Assembly: GCA_008931825.1 (NCBI GenBank)
Contig: QXVZ01021014.1
Span: forward strand, 1 to 53,638
Direction: 5' to 3'
DNA from: Phallusia fumigata
Taxonomy: Eukaryota > Chordata > Ascidiacea > Phlebobranchia > Ascidiidae
DNA: 53,638 nt
Within the stretch, counting starts at the first letter, position 1, and every line of letters begins with the position of its first letter. A program made the position numbers and the translations under genes. The notes under the pieces were generated by a model. That model was not told the origin of the DNA, did not search any database, and was given only the letters and a program-made list of their open reading frames with translations. Below are positions 22,581 through 34,700 of this stretch, piece after piece.

Positions 22581-25500
22581 ATGGTGGTTTTGACTAAATA
22601 TTGTGAGATGGACGATGACGGGCCAAGGAATAAACGGGTTAGTTTCATTGACAAAGTGTAAGATCTTTTGCAGCAATTAATATTTGCTTTCAGAGCTTTA
22701 TTCGTCGAATGTTTTGGTCTCCTGCACCTCAACGGCCATCTCCGCTTATATCTAACCCTCCGCAGGAACGCAGGCCCTTGCGTTCTGTTCCATCCACTGG
22801 GCCGCACTACAAAGTTGACCCTGATGTACTAGTAAAAGATTTCGTAGAAAAAGAAACAAAGGTATCCAGAGTAATATTTTTACCACATCTAATTTGTTTC
22901 TAGAAACACAGACTTTAAAGTAGCCTAATTTAAAACATAATGTAGCTGGTATATAGTTAATACTTTGTATTGCAAACCTTATAACAATCTGATACAAATG
23001 CCCTAAAGATAACAAATTGTAAAAACACAATGCACTCAGTTTTAGCCCTCCAGTAGTTCGGTATGTGATCACAATTTTTTTGGATCAAATTTTCACAATT
23101 ATCTATGAAACAAGTGATATATATATATATGTTGAAGCTGTTTGTTGTATGACAGTTCATTGTTTTCCAGTACATGGGAACTATTGACGATGTCAGCATG
23201 GATTTTGACACTAACGACCGTTGTTCAATGCTCTCAATCATTGATGAAAAACAGGTTAGTTAAAATTTTGTCAATAAACATGTCAGTTTGCTAGTATCAA
23301 AATGAGTCAAAACTATTACCCAACAATGTAATATTTCTTCTGCAGAAAGTAAACCAGTTGCCACGGTTACTGTCATACAAGAATGATGTCATAATGAGTT
23401 TTTCTGTTCACAATATTAAAATTTCATGTCGAGATGGTAAGAATTGAGGTGATTAAGAGTTTTGTTTGATCAACCTTCACAACTCTTATCTACAGGGGAA
23501 GAATTAATTCATAGAATTCCAACCCACAAAGTTGCCTCGACTGGTTTCATTCAAGACGGCCGTGAAGTTATTCTATTCATAAAATTTGGTAACAAATTTA
23601 TGACACACTAATGCATGGTTTTACTGATAGGTATTTAACCCTTTCATTGTAGGTTCCAAAATCAATGGAAACATGTGCAACATTTCATTCTTTAGCTGTG
23701 AGTCTAGGGTAAGTAATATTGACTCCCCTTCCTAAATAGCACGAATTATTTCATATTTGTTTTCCTTTTCCTTACCTTCATCTTGGTGATGTGTAATTAG
23801 TTTTATTTAAATCTTTAAATCAGTTTGGTTTCCCCACTATACAAACGCTGTAAATGTATTTATGTGCTTAAATAGGTTATAAAAACATACTTCTGGTCCT
23901 TCTAGTTACCACATACCTACAGGCTCGTTTTAATTAATCTTTTTTTTTTAACTTTGCTTTCCATGGTGAAGTGTAAAATAAAAATAAAGTTTCTATCACT
24001 GTACGTCTGTACCCCTATTCAACCACAGGAGAGCGCCGAAGAGTTGTGCAGTTTAACCCATCAGCTCTTTCAACTTGTTTACACCCAATCTACAATGGAT
24101 TTTTTTGACAAGTCAATACAAGATGGAGCTTCAACCCCGAAACATCATTCATACAGCACAGGTCTAAAACAAACGTTTTATTCTCCTGTTTAAATACATG
24201 TCAATATGATTTGTAAGTTGCACTTTTTTCTGTAGATGATTCAATAGACAAACGAAACACAATCAAACTGATAGCACTATCTCCAACAACAGGGTATGTA
24301 CAAGTTGAGGTTATTTTAGTTGTGCAGCGAAATATAAGTTTGCAATTTTCTACAGCACATGTTGCTTTTATTTTAAGTTTGCAACAAATTAATTTTGCAC
24401 AGTGTTTCTGCTAATGGTTCGACCTTGTCACATGAAATGAACTCAAGTCACAGAACTTCTCCAGTCGAGGATTTGGCGATTTACAGGGAGGGTGAAAACT
24501 CAAAAATATCATCTGCATCTTCTGCGCCATCATCTATGTAAGAAAAGTGTTGTGAATATTTAATCATTGTAGGTTGATTTAAATGTGATCTGATATTTTT
24601 CAGGCACCGATCACATAACCATAGCAACAGTGCTATTGGATTTTCTTCACCAATCTCATCGGCTTCAACTCCGTCGTCTCCATCAGGAAGCAGTAGAAGA
24701 AAGAGGAAGAACCGAAAGTCCGAGAGCAGCAGCGGATCCTACACCCAAACCTCAACGCATCAACTTCAACTTAAAGAATATATTGCTGTGGTATTTTAAA
24801 TCAATAGAATAAATCTGGTCCAACTTTATTTTGTCGTTTGTCATCAGAAACTGTGGTTTATTCTGCGGGCCAGTGTTTAATAAGGGATGTTGCTGATGAA
24901 CACATTCCGAAGGAAGTTCTGTTTACAACCTTTTGTGTCATTTATTCTTTACAATAATATAAAAAATCAGACTGAAAAGTTACAATTGAAACAAATCAGG
25001 TTTCTTTTTCATTTATTTACTAAACATTTTGTTTCTAAGCTAAAGAGTGTGTTGTTATGACGACCTGACCTTTCCACTACATTTGTGCAAACTATCATGT
25101 TGGGTGTTAAGCGTTAGGTCATGCCATAATTTAACATTTAGTTGAAAGAGCGGCTTACCTCAGAGGAGCTCACTCTATTTGCACAAGATCTTCACCATTT
25201 TCGCACCAGGGGATTACCCATTAAACAATTCTGTGAACATCTCATGCAAATTTATAAGGAACACCGGAAATCACTGTTGCTAGGTAACAAGTTGTTCCAC
25301 ATTTTCCTGATGTGAGAAGGTGAAGGTTTTATCACATACACATTTACTTTACAGGCATGCGACATTTTATACCAGACTCCAGCGACCGGGCATATTTCGA
25401 ACAGTTTCTATTGCAACACGATGTAACAACAATTGAAGATGACTCAAAGCGGTAAGTTTCACGTAAGGCATTGCATGCAAATTGCAAAACCATTATTTCT

Positions 25501-27664
25501 TTCATACACAGTTTGATGTACAAAGCAAGGATAATTTAATGATATATTCCAACATTTTATGTTTTTAGTTGGTGGGACAGCCGCCCAGATTCGAGAACCA
25601 CATCTGAAACTGAAGAGAGCAGTGCACATTCGAATCTAATGCCGTCAGAACACATGACAGGTAAGCATGGCAGGTGTTATATTAGGAGTGGGGAAATAAA
25701 GAAACACTTTTCTTGTCAATGTCATACACTCTCTGTTAAATCTTTTTCACATAAAATGTATTGATTCTACAGAAAATATTTTACTTTGGGTTTTTTTGTT
25801 TATCAGTACACTTAACTTTTATGTATATGTAGGTCAATAAATAACATTTTTCATTGTGTGATTTAAGTTGTTGTATGACACAAAATTTAATGGTACAAAA
25901 GAACTTTACATGGCTGTCTACCTCATACTATGCTGCCATATGTTAATATAATTAATAAACAACAGTTCAGTGTCAGTGTTTCATTGATGGCAAGCTAAAA
26001 CGTACAGTTTTCACTCTTTGTTGTTGGTATATTATGTTGCACTTTTGCATCCAATCTTGCACTGAGCCAATTGCACAAGATGTAGCCCAACTAGCAAGCA
26101 CTTTAAACCCTATAGATCAATAACATAACAACGGAAAGTTTTCAAAATTAGAGATATCAAGTTGTTCTGATCAAACATCGACATCGGTCCAGTCTCACAG
26201 TGATGACTGGGGATCGGTCATTAGTGGCGTGCAACAGCTGCAGTTAAGCGAAGTGGATCATTCAGCACTGAAACAAGAACAAGTTAGTTATATTTTTGTG
26301 GGTTTCCTTGTCTAAAGGATAATTGGCTTGGATAAAACTTTCACAGTTGGTTGGTCAAATTACCAAACAGTGTTTAAATACACAGCATGGGGTAACCACT
26401 GTTGCTATGCTGTTAAACAATGTTTGAGGGATGTTGATAAAACTTTCACAGCTGGTAGATATCGTCATAAAGTTGCCCCATCTGTTTCATTTGACCCCAG
26501 CTCCAGTCGTTACCTTCATAGCTACATAAGAGTAAAATGTTTTTACATTTTTTTGTAATTATTTTCTCAACCAAACCCAATGAGTTTGTCGCTTGCAGAT
26601 TTATTTTGAACAACTGCTGTTCCTCTTCTACATAAAATATATAGAGAGAGTTTTGATAAAGAATGATAGTTTGCTGAATGTACAAAAAATTACACACAAC
26701 ACAGGTTGCTGTGACAGAGTTTTGTTCAAAGGTTGACCAGCCATCTACCTCACAATGCTACAAGGATGATGATGTCATGATAGGTAATGAAGAAGGGGAT
26801 TCACCCTTGCTGAGATCTGGTGAAAATTCTAAACCTTACAATCCAGATCTACTTTCAACGCGACGAAATACTGATGTAGATCGACAGAAACTTTTCAAGA
26901 GAAAGTCAAGAGGTACTGACAGTATTTCAAACCATGTTAATTGTTGTTTACAAATAAGATTTAAGCTTGTAAACATATGCTAATATGGGCTAAAAACTAA
27001 ACCACGGTTGGCAAATTTTTTGGTTTACAGGCAGATTTTATTTTTTAATTTGAAAAATGTAATTTCACATGCTTCAGATCATAGGCAAATTGCCTCTAAT
27101 AGCACTAACTATAAAAATATAGATTTTGTTCTGTGGTGTTATGTGTGCCTTGTGTTTGATTTCAAACTGTAATGCCAAGTTGTTTTAACACAGGGAAATC
27201 CCCCTCAGCAGCAGAGTTTGGCGCCCCCTATCCATCAATTGGAGTGGAAGAGAGCGAAAAACCAGAAGAGACTAAAACCAATGAAACCAAATTAAAGGTA
27301 AACTTTTTTATTGAGTACAATCTTCCTCTGCCTTGTACACAGAAAATATTTCTTTGCAGAAAACTTTAAAGAAAAAAGGAAAGGAAAAAAGTTTGATAAC
27401 TGATAAAGATATCAAGAAAAAACGAAAAACTAAAAAATCTGAACTTCAAGCTGATGAAGTAAGTCTTTTCTAACAATGCTTGTTGAATTTTTTTTGATGC
27501 AAATGTTACTTCAGCGACCTAATGACCCACAAACTTCTGTTGGCGTGGATTCGAAACAATGCGATGATGTTACACCTTCAAAAGAGACAATGGAACAGAG
27601 AACAGAACACCGCAAGAAAAAACGCCACAAACACATTGAAGTTGGAGTTATTACTCATTTGTGA
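22581..27664 (+). CDS. CCM2: CCM2 (malcavernin), PTB and harmonin-homology adaptor with extended tail
   Basis: Eighteen exons, all in phase: 22581-22637, 22694-22861, 23171-23254, 23346-23436, 23496-23588, 23653-23708, 24029-24161, 24236-24293, 24403-24537, 24604-24790, 25142-25283, 25355-25451, 25569-25660, 26152-26282, 26705-26912, 27194-27297, 27360-27458, 27515-27664; 694 residues. CCM2 is a cytoplasmic adaptor that joins KRIT1 (CCM1) and PDCD10 (CCM3) and restrains MEKK3 and Rho signalling. The PTB domain (about 60-230) opens with [19 protein letters not shown] and ends in [20 protein letters not shown], both CCM2 hallmarks. The harmonin-homology domain (about 348-430) includes [14 protein letters not shown]. 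The [10 protein letters not shown] segment matches the CCM2 C-terminus. Residues 509-694 are extra: acidic, then Lys/Arg-rich. An alternative start codon is the ATG at 22608. Vertebrate CCM2 is about 445 residues. Confidence 0.95.
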
Positions 27665-29047
27665 TTATTTGGATGATTGCGTTTCCCTGTGTAAGTTCCA
27701 CCTTCTCATGAACTCAGGCTAACCAGTGGCGGTACTTAAAAGTTTTCACTGTATGTGTCTGATTGTTCGCTGCCGAGCACTCTCAACTACTTTATGGTCA
27801 TCAGGAAAATCTGCAAAACAACTTCTACAATGTGTTGCACTCGAAAAAATGCTGCTATGTTCATGTTTCTGTATTCCTGCATGGCAGGAAATTTGTTAGC
27901 CAATACTAGATTTTACTAATCTCTTTACAATGTAGCAAGTAACTAAGTAACTGTTTACTGAACTAAATTTTTTATTGTAACTTTTTAAAAATTACCACAC
28001 AAGCCTGTCAAAGGTGACAGTTTAATAAGTTAGTTCTGAATTCAGTGATGTTGCAAATTGTGTGATTTTAAAATATTTTGTGTTGTTGTTTGAGCAGCAA
28101 CTTTTTGATGTTTTGAGTATTGCGCTGGTGTATCTTTTTACCCACTCTTCAACTTTGCTTGTTTTATTATTCACTTGAGGCTTTTCTGATGCATTTAGTT
28201 TCACAGCCTGATGTGAACCTAGCTAAAGCGTCTGCAAATTTTAACAACAAATGTTTTTTAAGGCTAATGTGTGTACATTTTTTTTGTATTTTCACCTCCT
28301 GTCACCTATTATTGCAGTCTCTTCTACTTAACCACCATTGTCACATACAGTCAAACACCGAGCCTTTATTATCACAAATTCACTTTAATAAAAGTTTCTA
28401 CACATTTTATTGTAAAACATATGTGTGTGCAAGCAGGAATATTACATTAAACTTTGCTCTTATTGCATTTTACTTGCAACATTTTCATCCGCTGTGATCA
28501 GGTCCAGTACAAGAACTTTACACAGAAAAAAATTGACAATTTGCAATGAAATGCACCTAAGTCTACCTTTATGACACAAAAAGCGCACTGTCATGAATTG
28601 ATCACCAACAAACAATTTGATATTTACGCTTGGAAAATAAAATATGTTGATGGCAACCAACATTCATCCCCCAAATGTGCATGCCAGGGCCACTTGATTG
28701 GTGTATTAACTCAGATCTCCATGCCCAAGTTTGTAGCTGGCTATGGTAGAAATAATTTGCATGGTCTTTGCAGCCTTGGGGGCCACCAGAGGCTTAATTA
28801 GGTTGTTCGAGTAGAAATTTGATCTGACTATTACTGATAATAGGTTTCCATACAATGAGACAGAATGCTGGAGATAACGTTACTGCTCAACTGAGAAGAG
28901 ACATTTTTTGCTGTCAGGGCAGTTATAAGTGTTTAACTTAAAGGCATGAGCAGCCTTCGCATCCTTTTCCCAAAAACATTTATCCATAGCGTCACCAGGC
29001 ACACTTCGAACCTTAAATTAAAGCTCACTTCTTGTTTTACCACTGAT
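27665..29047. other. Convergent intergenic space between CCM2 and ICAP-1
   Basis: About 1.4 kb that should hold both 3' UTRs. AATAAA at 28387-28392 (plus strand) could end CCM2. TTTATT at 28375-28380 (AATAAA on the minus strand) could end ICAP-1, in which case the two 3' UTRs would overlap. No coding exon is supportable. Confidence 0.5.
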
Positions 29048-30055
29048 TCAGACAGGGAAAGATATCACATCAGAAAGAATGTGACTGAACACATTTGAAA
29101 TCCGCTGACCAGCTTCCTAAACATAAACTTAGTTTTAGGCAATAAGAGGCTGCAACTAATATAAAGGCCGCACCTTGCTTGGACACTGAAACACAAAGAT
29201 GTTGTAGTCATCAGTATCCATTTTGTGTAAAACAGTTTTTATGGCAAGAATTGTATTTCCAGCGATCCCGTCTTCATATGTGACCAGCCTTTCAACCATG
29301 TACAAAGGAATTCGTTCAATCACATCCTAAATCAAAACACTGCATTGCAATCTGTTTAAGTTAAATGAAAACAAAGGCGCACCCTCTGGGCTCCGGCAAT
29401 TATTTTGATTCCATTGACTGAGATTGAAAGACAAACATCTCCACTAGTCGATAAAAATGGAAGTTCCTCTTCTTGCTGCAATTTTTTCAACTGATTGCAC
29501 TTGACCATGACCATTACTTCAAAAATAATACAAAACTTTACCTGTGCACAGTCTATGGCATTTATGACCTCTAGTGGTCCTTCTGCAAGTCCTTCAAGGT
29601 CAACCAATTTTCCAATTGTTTTCAATGGAAATTCCAAAGATGTAAGTTGGTGGAATCCAGGTGAGTCAGTTACTGCAACAAATTTCCTTCATTCAATTAC
29701 TGTTTGTGCTAAAAAAAATCAAGTGAACAAATAAATAAATGTTAATTTACCTGAACTTCTAGCTGATGATATGCTCCCTGTACCACTTTGCCTAGCTTCA
29801 ACACCAGGGCTTGATAATGTGCTTGAATGCGATTGTGAAAGTTCCTCACTGGAGTCCAATGACTAAACAAGATTAGAACACATTGCTTTTACTGTTTTTT
29901 TTATTCAGGTATTGTTAGCATGTTTATTTTCTTTTTAAATGTAATCCAAAAATTAGCTGAACTTTATGAAAAAAACTGACCTTACTGTGTGTGCTGCTTC
30001 TACTCACAGATTGGTCACTGCCATCAACACTTGTTTTGCTAGCTCTAGGTAACAT
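29048..30055 (-). CDS. ITGB1BP1: Integrin beta-1-binding protein 1 (ICAP-1)
   Basis: Six minus-strand exons: 30055-29981, 29862-29751, 29672-29542, 29475-29383, 29326-29174 and 29116-29048, all phase-consistent, giving 210 residues (about 200 in vertebrates). The Ser/Thr-rich N-terminus (SLDSSEELSQSHSSTLSS) is followed by one PTB domain. Markers are EFPLKTIGKLVDLEGLAEGP...INAIDCAQ, EEELPFLSTSGDVCLSISVNGIKI, then IERIPLYMVERLVTYEDGIAG and YNIFVFQC. ICAP-1 binds the NPxY motif of integrin beta-1 tails and of KRIT1 and tunes integrin activation. The vertebrate N-terminal Lys/Arg cluster used as nuclear signal is absent here. Two donors are GTGCGC and GTGCGG, unusual but GT. It faces CCM2 tail to tail, 1.4 kb away. 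Confidence 0.95.
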
Positions 30056-31712
30056 CACTATGCTCTTGGCATTTTTTACCCATCAGTAAATAAAGGCCAA
30101 ACTGCAGTGTATTTTAATCTGTTCATATAAAACTTTGGAATAGGTTTGGTGTTTCTGTGACAATTTTATATTCCAAGATTTTATATAATGACGGTGTAAC
30201 TGCAGCTCGTTCAACCTTGATCCACCAATTGTGCTCTTCACTATTTCGCGTTCTAACGTTGCGCAGCTATCTCCAACTTGGTGATTGTTTTAGTGTAAGT
30301 CAAGTGTGTCACTACGATTTCTTTCACCTAGCGAAATAAACTCAACTCAACATCCAGTCCCACTTAAAGTGGTTTTCAACCTGTGGGTTGCGAGCACTTT
30401 TTGTAGGGGTCACAACTCGCAAGCAATAGGTGCATTTTGCAAATACATTTTTGAAAGCTATTACACTGATTGAAGCAATTACAGACGTTTTTAACAAAAC
30501 CAACTAAAAAATCTATTTGGAGAGAATAGTTTTTCTCCTATGTGACGTAACAAACTTTTACAAACGCCTTTTTAGCGCCTTATGTGCTTTAACCATACTT
30601 GTATCAATTTGTTCAAATCTGATGTGGCCAGTTATTGAGGTAAATGTAAAGCCAATGTGACTTCTTCAACTCCGTTTATGTCTGAGACTTTATGGCTGCT
30701 AAAAAGCGAAGTTATGCGTTAGGTAGAATCGCTTTTGTGGGTCACGGTACCAAAAAGGTTAAAAACCCCTGACTTAAAGGGTTCCTCTAAACCGCAATGT
30801 ATCTAACTTCCTACAGGCAATAAAATGAACAAACAGCCAAACGTTTTCACAACACAATCAGTGTTACCAAGTACCAAAAAAACAAGGGAAAGTCCCCGCC
30901 TTAGTTCAGCAGTTTCGAAAAGTTGAAACCCGGCAAGATTTTTTGGGAATTCCAGTAAATCACTAAATAAAAAAATGTGCAGAGCCAAACTTGCAACCCA
31001 TGTAGGCAGCACTTAAACTCGTAGCAAACGGAGAAAATATAAATTGAATGGGCTGCGTTTGTGTTGACGTTCCCTGCGAAATAGTTGACTAAATTCTTTG
31101 GTTTACAATAAATAGTTATCATCGCCATGTCATTTTAAATTTTCGAGGTAATTTCGAGGGTGAAAAAAGTTAAATAAAGCTGGAACGTTCTTGCGAGTTG
31201 CCAGACGGCTTATTATTATTTCTATTGTGATCCCGAATGCTGCCCCCGGGCAATATCAAAACAAGAGCAACGTGCCTTCTAAAAAAGCCGTTAAAATTTG
31301 CGCCGATAAATCGAACAATAACCATCTTAAATCAAACCGTGCCCGTCTCAATTATTTATCGGACCTTTTTTTACACTGTAACTTTAGTCGTTCAGCGTGC
31401 GCCACATCATCAAACTGTTTCACTCAGAGTTGGTTTAGTTGGGTAACACAACAGGTTGGAGAGTTGTTGGTGTTTTTTGCAAAACATGTCAGTTGTTAGT
31501 TTTAGTTTGATATTTTGTTGGTATGTGCCTTTGCGGTGCAATTCGCTACTGTATTTGTCCGGAAACGTAAATGTCTTCGAAAACTGCAAAAATGTCTGGC
31601 TTCTCCGCTTGTGTTAAAAAGCGAAACTGGAAAATAACATTCAAGGGCCCTTTAGACTAAACCGCACAGTTTAGTTACTTTATTCTGTCTTGGTTTTAGC
31701 ATTTTCTCAAAA
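30056..31712. other. Divergent intergenic region between ICAP-1 and DPY19L
   Basis: 1.66 kb between two divergently transcribed genes, so it probably contains both promoters. It carries the hAT-type element at 30370-30771. A TGGTTTTAG acceptor-like site ends at 31699, 13 bp before the DPY19L start codon, and could be a trans-splice acceptor as used by many tunicate genes; this is inference. Confidence 0.5.
30362..30779. mobile_element. Non-autonomous hAT-type element with 8-bp target duplication
   Basis: The element (30370-30771, 402 bp) starts TGGTTTTCAACCTGTGGG and ends AAGGTTAAAAACCCCTG. The ends are imperfect inverted repeats of the widespread hAT form (CAGNGGTTNTNAACC). The direct repeat ACTTAAAG flanks it at 30362-30369 and 30772-30779, the 8-bp target site duplication typical of hAT insertion. 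There is no transposase frame. Confidence 0.85.
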
Positions 31713-34700
31713 ATGGCAAGAAGACAGGCAAATAAACCTGTGAATGTTAGTAACAGCGGTGATGCTAATGGAAAGAAATCGGCTGCAAAGAAAGGAACCA
31801 GGAAAGAAGCTTCCACAGTTCTTCCAGCGATCACATCCTATTTTAATAATTGGGTAATTGTTGCTCTCTTGCTTGCTGGAGTTGCAGGATGGCTACATGG
31901 ACTTCATATTTGGACCATGTTTGAAAATGATCGTCATTTTTCGCATCTTTCAACTTTGGAACGTGATCTTACTTTCAGGACAGAAATGGGACTTTATTAT
32001 TCTTACTACAAAACAATGATAGAAGGTTTGTAAAGTTTGCAATTGATGATAAGTATTTGTCAAAATCAACTAATTAATATTTTTTCTTTTTAGCTCCAAC
32101 TGCTTTTAATGGGTTTTCACAAATTGTTTACGACAACATCACTGAATTTCCAACCACAATCAATGTTTTAAAAAGGTTCAACTTATATCCAGAATTAATT
32201 ATTGGATTGACATATCGAATGTTTGACTCTTTTACAAAAGCCAGCAAAATCAAAACAATGACATGTTGGAAGGTAAAGTTTGTTCTGCTTGTTTTCAATT
32301 ACAAAGAACCTGTAGTTTAAATGTGTATTTTTAGATAAATCGTGGGGACCTCCCTCCCATAAACAGTTGTGAAGGAATTGGAGATCCACATTATTTTTAT
32401 GTCACTTCTGTTTATGCTTTGAACAGCCTCATGATGTCACTTGTGTTCATATATGGTTGGTATTTATCGGGAAACAGCCTCTGGGGAGGTAAGCGAAAAA
32501 TTGTTACTTTAAATTGCACTCACCCTAACTTGGTACAATGATGACATATATAGTATTTGTTGTGATTGTTTAGTGAACTGCAACCAATAAGTAAAATGCC
32601 AAATCTTATGTCAGGTTAAGTTTTTGTGCTGGCAAATTTATGAAAGCAGAAGGTAATGCAAGATCTGTTGCAAATAAATTTGCCAATTTTTAGTGATTTG
32701 TTTGTGATCCTGCAGAAAACATGAAACTGGTCTAATTTATTTTTTGTGTTATGCATTAACATTATCTCTATTACATTTGACCTCATTAAAAATTTTTTTC
32801 AGGTATTATCTGTGTTGCATTTTATTTCTTTAACCACAGCGAGGCAACTCGTGTGATGTGGACTCCTCCACTTCGTGAAAGTTACTCATTCCCATTTCTG
32901 ATACTGGAACTTTTGCTTGTCACCAACATGCTAAAAATGCAAAAACCAAGCTATTTCTGGTGTGTTTTTACGATTGTGTTGTTTCTTAATACTGTTAAGG
33001 TTTTTTGTAAAAAACTGTTCAAAAAATGAGCCACAGCTGATGTTACTGTTTTACTATTATGAATCTTCTTCCCAAAATAGAATGCATATTGTTTTTTTCT
33101 CCTGCAACCTGTCCATGCACTTTTTTCATGACATGCTCCATAGATATTGATGAAACTTTTGTAGGTGGTGATTCACATCATGCTACACCATATTGTATGT
33201 CCTAGTACTGCTAGCCCCCTCAAGTGGTCAAATAATTAAATAGTATCTTAACAAAAAAAAATTTACACATTGGAAATTGGGTCATTGTAGTTGGTTTGTT
33301 TGACCATTAAGCCTTAGTAGCTACCATACTAGCCCCCTCAAGTGGTCAAAGTTTTAAATGAAGTATGTGCATTTTCAATAGACTATAGATTGGGCCATTG
33401 TGGTTTGTTACTTGTCTAAACAATTTTCCTTGTAACTAACTCAAACTATAAGCAAGTTCTGAATCTGATAAAATTTTACAGATTGTACACTGGCATTATG
33501 ATTAATATATCTGCTATGGTTCTGTGATTAGATTCACAGTGCCATGCAATTTTACCATGCAAATCAACAACTTTGTGTGTATATGGAATCGCAACCTGGA
33601 GAAATCCCCCTGTTTAGTTTTTTATGAACCTTACACTACCGAAATTTTGTGATCCTATTTTTTTTTTACATGCAAATATATTTGCAGGCACATGTCCGCT
33701 ATCTGTGGTGCTGCTTTCTTTTTTATGTTACCATGGCAATTTGCACAATTCGCTCTCCTGACCCAAACAGCAGCTGTGTTCGCGCTCTATATGCTCGAGT
33801 TTATTGGATCCTGGAAGGTAAAAATTATTCCAAATTTGTATTTAGTTATTGGAAACTAACATAGAACAAATAAACAAATTTAGTGACTAAAACTTGCAGG
33901 CAGTAACCATGCAATTCGCAATCAATTCCAACCTGCTATAGGTAAAACGTTTTTGGCTATGTATGTACAAATTCATGTCGTTTATTTAATTGCAATGTAA
34001 AAGCTAAAATGTAGCTAACTTATTTACAAATACACAAATTTATAAATTGAATACTCAATAGTGGTACTATAACTGTGCAAATAATTTAAAAAATAATTTG
34101 AGAATATCAGTGTTTGCATGTTTTGATGATGTTGGTGCTTATTGCTGACTATCTAGTTGTGTTTGAATGCTGTTTAAATTACAAAAGCATTTAGGCTTGA
34201 TATTTGTAAATTTGTAAAGGGCAGCTTTTTTGTAACACCTTGTGGCAAATGCAAAATTCCCATTAATTATGACCAACCGATTATTCCCTTTCACATGTGC
34301 CCTTTTGCCCAAATGTTTTGGTGACCATAATTGCTACCTACATATTATTCCGTTAAAATTTGGGTAACCGACTATAGAAACCTATGCAGCTGTTCATTAA
34401 TAATGAATATATCCATTCAGTTGACTATAATTGTTGGTCCTATCCTTTTTTAATCTAACATGAATATTAACCCCACATATAGATACGGGTGTGCTAAATT
34501 TATATCAATTCTTTTTGTTTGCAGATTAACATTGTTCTCCATGCCCAGCTTATAGCTCTACTTGCCAATTTTGTCTTTCAATTTGGAAATGAGATGCTTC
34601 TCACTTCTTTTTATGCTTCAAGTTTACTCTCGGTTATCCTAATTGTAAAAATGGAAAAACCTATCGAGTCGAATGTTAAAAACCTAATTGCACGATGCTT

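Noticed and set aside
24630..24812. 60-aa plus-strand frame in CCM2
   Set aside because: It is an out-of-frame shadow of exon 24604-24790, whose proper frame links to the harmonin-homology domain.
33649..33864. 71-aa plus-strand frame over a DPY19L exon
   Set aside because: The true exon 33688-33817 is read in another frame ([15 protein letters not shown]); this frame is a shadow.
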